Part shown: positions 62,770-64,000 of the stretch, in pieces
Numbering within the stretch: the stretch's first letter is position 1
Layout: each line of letters begins with the position of its first letter
Assembly: GCA_964392065.1 (NCBI GenBank)
Contig: CAYMOG010000005.1
Coordinates: 1 to 64,000, forward strand
Reading direction: 5' to 3'
Source of the DNA: JASBZA01 sp964392065
GTDB lineage: Bacteria; Bacillota; Clostridia; Saccharofermentanales; Fastidiosipilaceae
Length of the DNA: 64,000 nt
The notes under the pieces: generated by a model
The model's input: only the letters and a program-made list of their open reading frames with translations
Databases searched by the model: none
Told to the model about the DNA's origin: nothing
Program-made: the position numbers and the translations under genes

Positions 62770-64000
62770 TGCAAAATAATAGATTAGATCAAGAACGTTT
62801 AGATGAAATCCAGAATGAAGGTACCCACTTCATAGAAGATTTCATTATTGAGGATCTAAGACCCGGTGGTGAATATGAAGGAATGGTTGTCCATACGAGG
62901 TTCCCACCCGAACCCAACGGTTATCTCCACATAGGGCATGCAAAAGCCATTATCATAAACTTCGGTATTGCTGAACGCTTCAATGGAAAATGCAATCTAC
63001 GTATGGATGATACCAATCCTGTCAAAGAAGATGATGAGTATGTTCGTCAAATCCAAAGAGATATTCACTGGTTAGGATTCGATTGGGAGAATCGCTTCTT
63101 CCATGCTTCAGATTATTTCGATGCCATGTATGGCTTCGCTGAAGAACTTATTGAACAAGGCTTAGCTTATGTGGATGAACAATCAGCAGAGGAAATTCGT
63201 GAAACCCGTGGTACGCTAACAAGCCCTGGAACCAATAGTCCATATCGTGATCGACCTATAGAGGCAAATCTTGAACGTTTCCGCCAGATGAAAGCGGGAG
63301 AATTTCCAGATGGTGCTATGGTATTACGCGCCAAAATTGATATGGCCTCAGGCAATATGAATATGAGAGATCCTGTCCTCTATCGCATAAGTCATGCAAG
63401 TCATCATCAAACGGGAGACACATGGAAAATATACCCTATGTATGATTTCGCCCATCCTATTGAAGATGCCATGGAGCATATCACCCATTCCCTATGTAGC
63501 ATAGAGTTTGAAGACCATAGACCTCTATACAATTGGGTAAGAGACCATGTCTCTGTACCTTCTAAACCTAGACAAATTGAATTCGCAAGACTTGGCATGA
63601 ATTACACGATGATGAGTAAGCGTAAACTCCGTGCTCTAGTAGAAGAAGGTATAGTCGATGGATGGGATGACCCTAGAATGCCAACGATTACGGGATTACG
63701 CCGCAGAGGATTTACGCCTTCTTCTCTACGTACTTTCATTGAGAAATTAGGAGTGTCCAAGGTTCCTAATGTTGTAGATTATGCGTTCTTAGAATTCTGC
63801 TTAAGAGATGAATTAAACAACACGGCCAAACGCGCCATGGCTGTATTAAGACCTATTGCTCTGGAAATAGAAAATTATCCAGAAGGCCAAGTGGAAGAGT
63901 TAGAAGTTCCCAATCATCCTGGTAATCCGGACATGGGAAATCGTCTCATTACTTTTTCGAAACATCTGTGGATTGATGAAGACGACTTCATGGAAGAACC
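62769..64000 (+). CDS. glnS: Glutaminyl-tRNA synthetase (C-terminus beyond window)
   Basis: The frame is open from ATG 62769 to the window end (410 codons), so the gene is truncated only by the window. HIGH is in PPEPNGYLHIGHAKAI, and KMSKS reads MMSKRKLRALVEEG. RMDDTNPVKEDDEYV and GWDDPRMPTITGLRRRGF are diagnostic of GlnRS as opposed to GluRS. AGGAGG precedes the start and it overlaps gltX by one base. The usual full length is about 550, so roughly 140 residues are missing. GlnRS is not universal in Firmicutes, many of which use GatCAB. Confidence 0.96.
   Translation, partial: MQNNRLDQERLDEIQNEGTHFIEDFIIEDLRPGGEYEGMVVHTRFPPEPNGYLHIGHAKAIIINFGIAERFNGKCNLRMDDTNPVKEDDEYVRQIQRDIHWLGFDWENRFFHASDYFDAMYGFAEELIEQGLAYVDEQSAEEIRETRGTLTSPGTNSPYRDRPIEANLERFRQMKAGEFPDGAMVLRAKIDMASGNMNMRDPVLYRISHASHHQTGDTWKIYPMYDFAHPIEDAMEHITHSLCSIEFEDHRPLYNWVRDHVSVPSKPRQIEFARLGMNYTMMSKRKLRALVEEGIVDGWDDPRMPTITGLRRRGFTPSSLRTFIEKLGVSKVPNVVDYAFLEFCLRDELNNTAKRAMAVLRPIALEIENYPEGQVEELEVPNHPGNPDMGNRLITFSKHLWIDEDDFMEE

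Overview
This window comes from a low-GC Gram-positive anaerobe, most likely a member of the class Clostridia. The evidence is the gene content and order: a bifunctional AdhE, formate-tetrahydrofolate ligase, SepF, HrcA/CIRCE control, HemZ and HemW, an Asp23/AmaP cluster, and tRNA genes with an encoded CCA end. No species can be named from the sequence. The organism may be asporogenous: two gene strings that in Bacillus and sporulating Clostridia carry sporulation genes (spoIIIA after efp, spoIVB-spo0A after recN) are present here without them.

Layout, left to right. Bases 1-320 hold almost three copies of an 82-bp palindromic repeat and a terminator. At 321-3741 are a small-molecule kinase and adhE. 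A PepSY lipoprotein (4014-4709, +) separates this from the long minus-strand housekeeping string 4747-15365: efp, asp23, amaP, DUF2273, nusB, xseA, xseB, ispA, dxs, nadK, argR, recN, rluA-family. Then come YqeG (-), aspartate kinase (+), asparaginase, a flavin disulfide oxidoreductase, an acetyltransferase, both topoisomerase IV subunits, fhs and another acetyltransferase (all -). The gene-poor stretch 27426-28538 holds hairpins, a candidate structured RNA and a tRNA-Gly/tRNA-Arg pair. A minus-strand block 28539-38446 encodes two envelope proteins, polyphosphate kinase and Ppx/GppA, a shikimate-kinase-like protein, HemZ and two membrane proteins. SepF, YggS, an HlyD-like membrane protein and a PLP lyase follow (38575-42668). 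An Amidase_6 lipoprotein (+) and tRNA-Leu are next, then a DUF5808 membrane protein with its GntR regulator, phosphofructokinase, and the heat-shock operon hrcA-grpE-dnaK-dnaJ-prmA under a perfect CIRCE operator, preceded by hemW, an SPFH protein and NfeD. The right end has two divergent envelope proteins that look like catalytically dead hydrolases, a small J-domain protein with a DUF5685 partner, gltX, and glnS running off the window.

Most minus-strand genes touch or overlap by 1-32 bases, so they probably form a few long translationally coupled operons. Replication and repair (recN, xseAB, topoisomerase IV), isoprenoid supply (ispA, dxs) and NADP supply (nadK) sit together. Energy metabolism is fermentative (adhE, pfkA, fhs).

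The most interesting items are the candidate structured RNA at 27780-27978, the repeat family sharing TGGCAGGAATT, the competing hairpins between dnaK and dnaJ, and the neighbouring M28-like and S11-like proteins that have lost most of their families' active-site residues. All these readings were made by eye; no database search or folding program was used.
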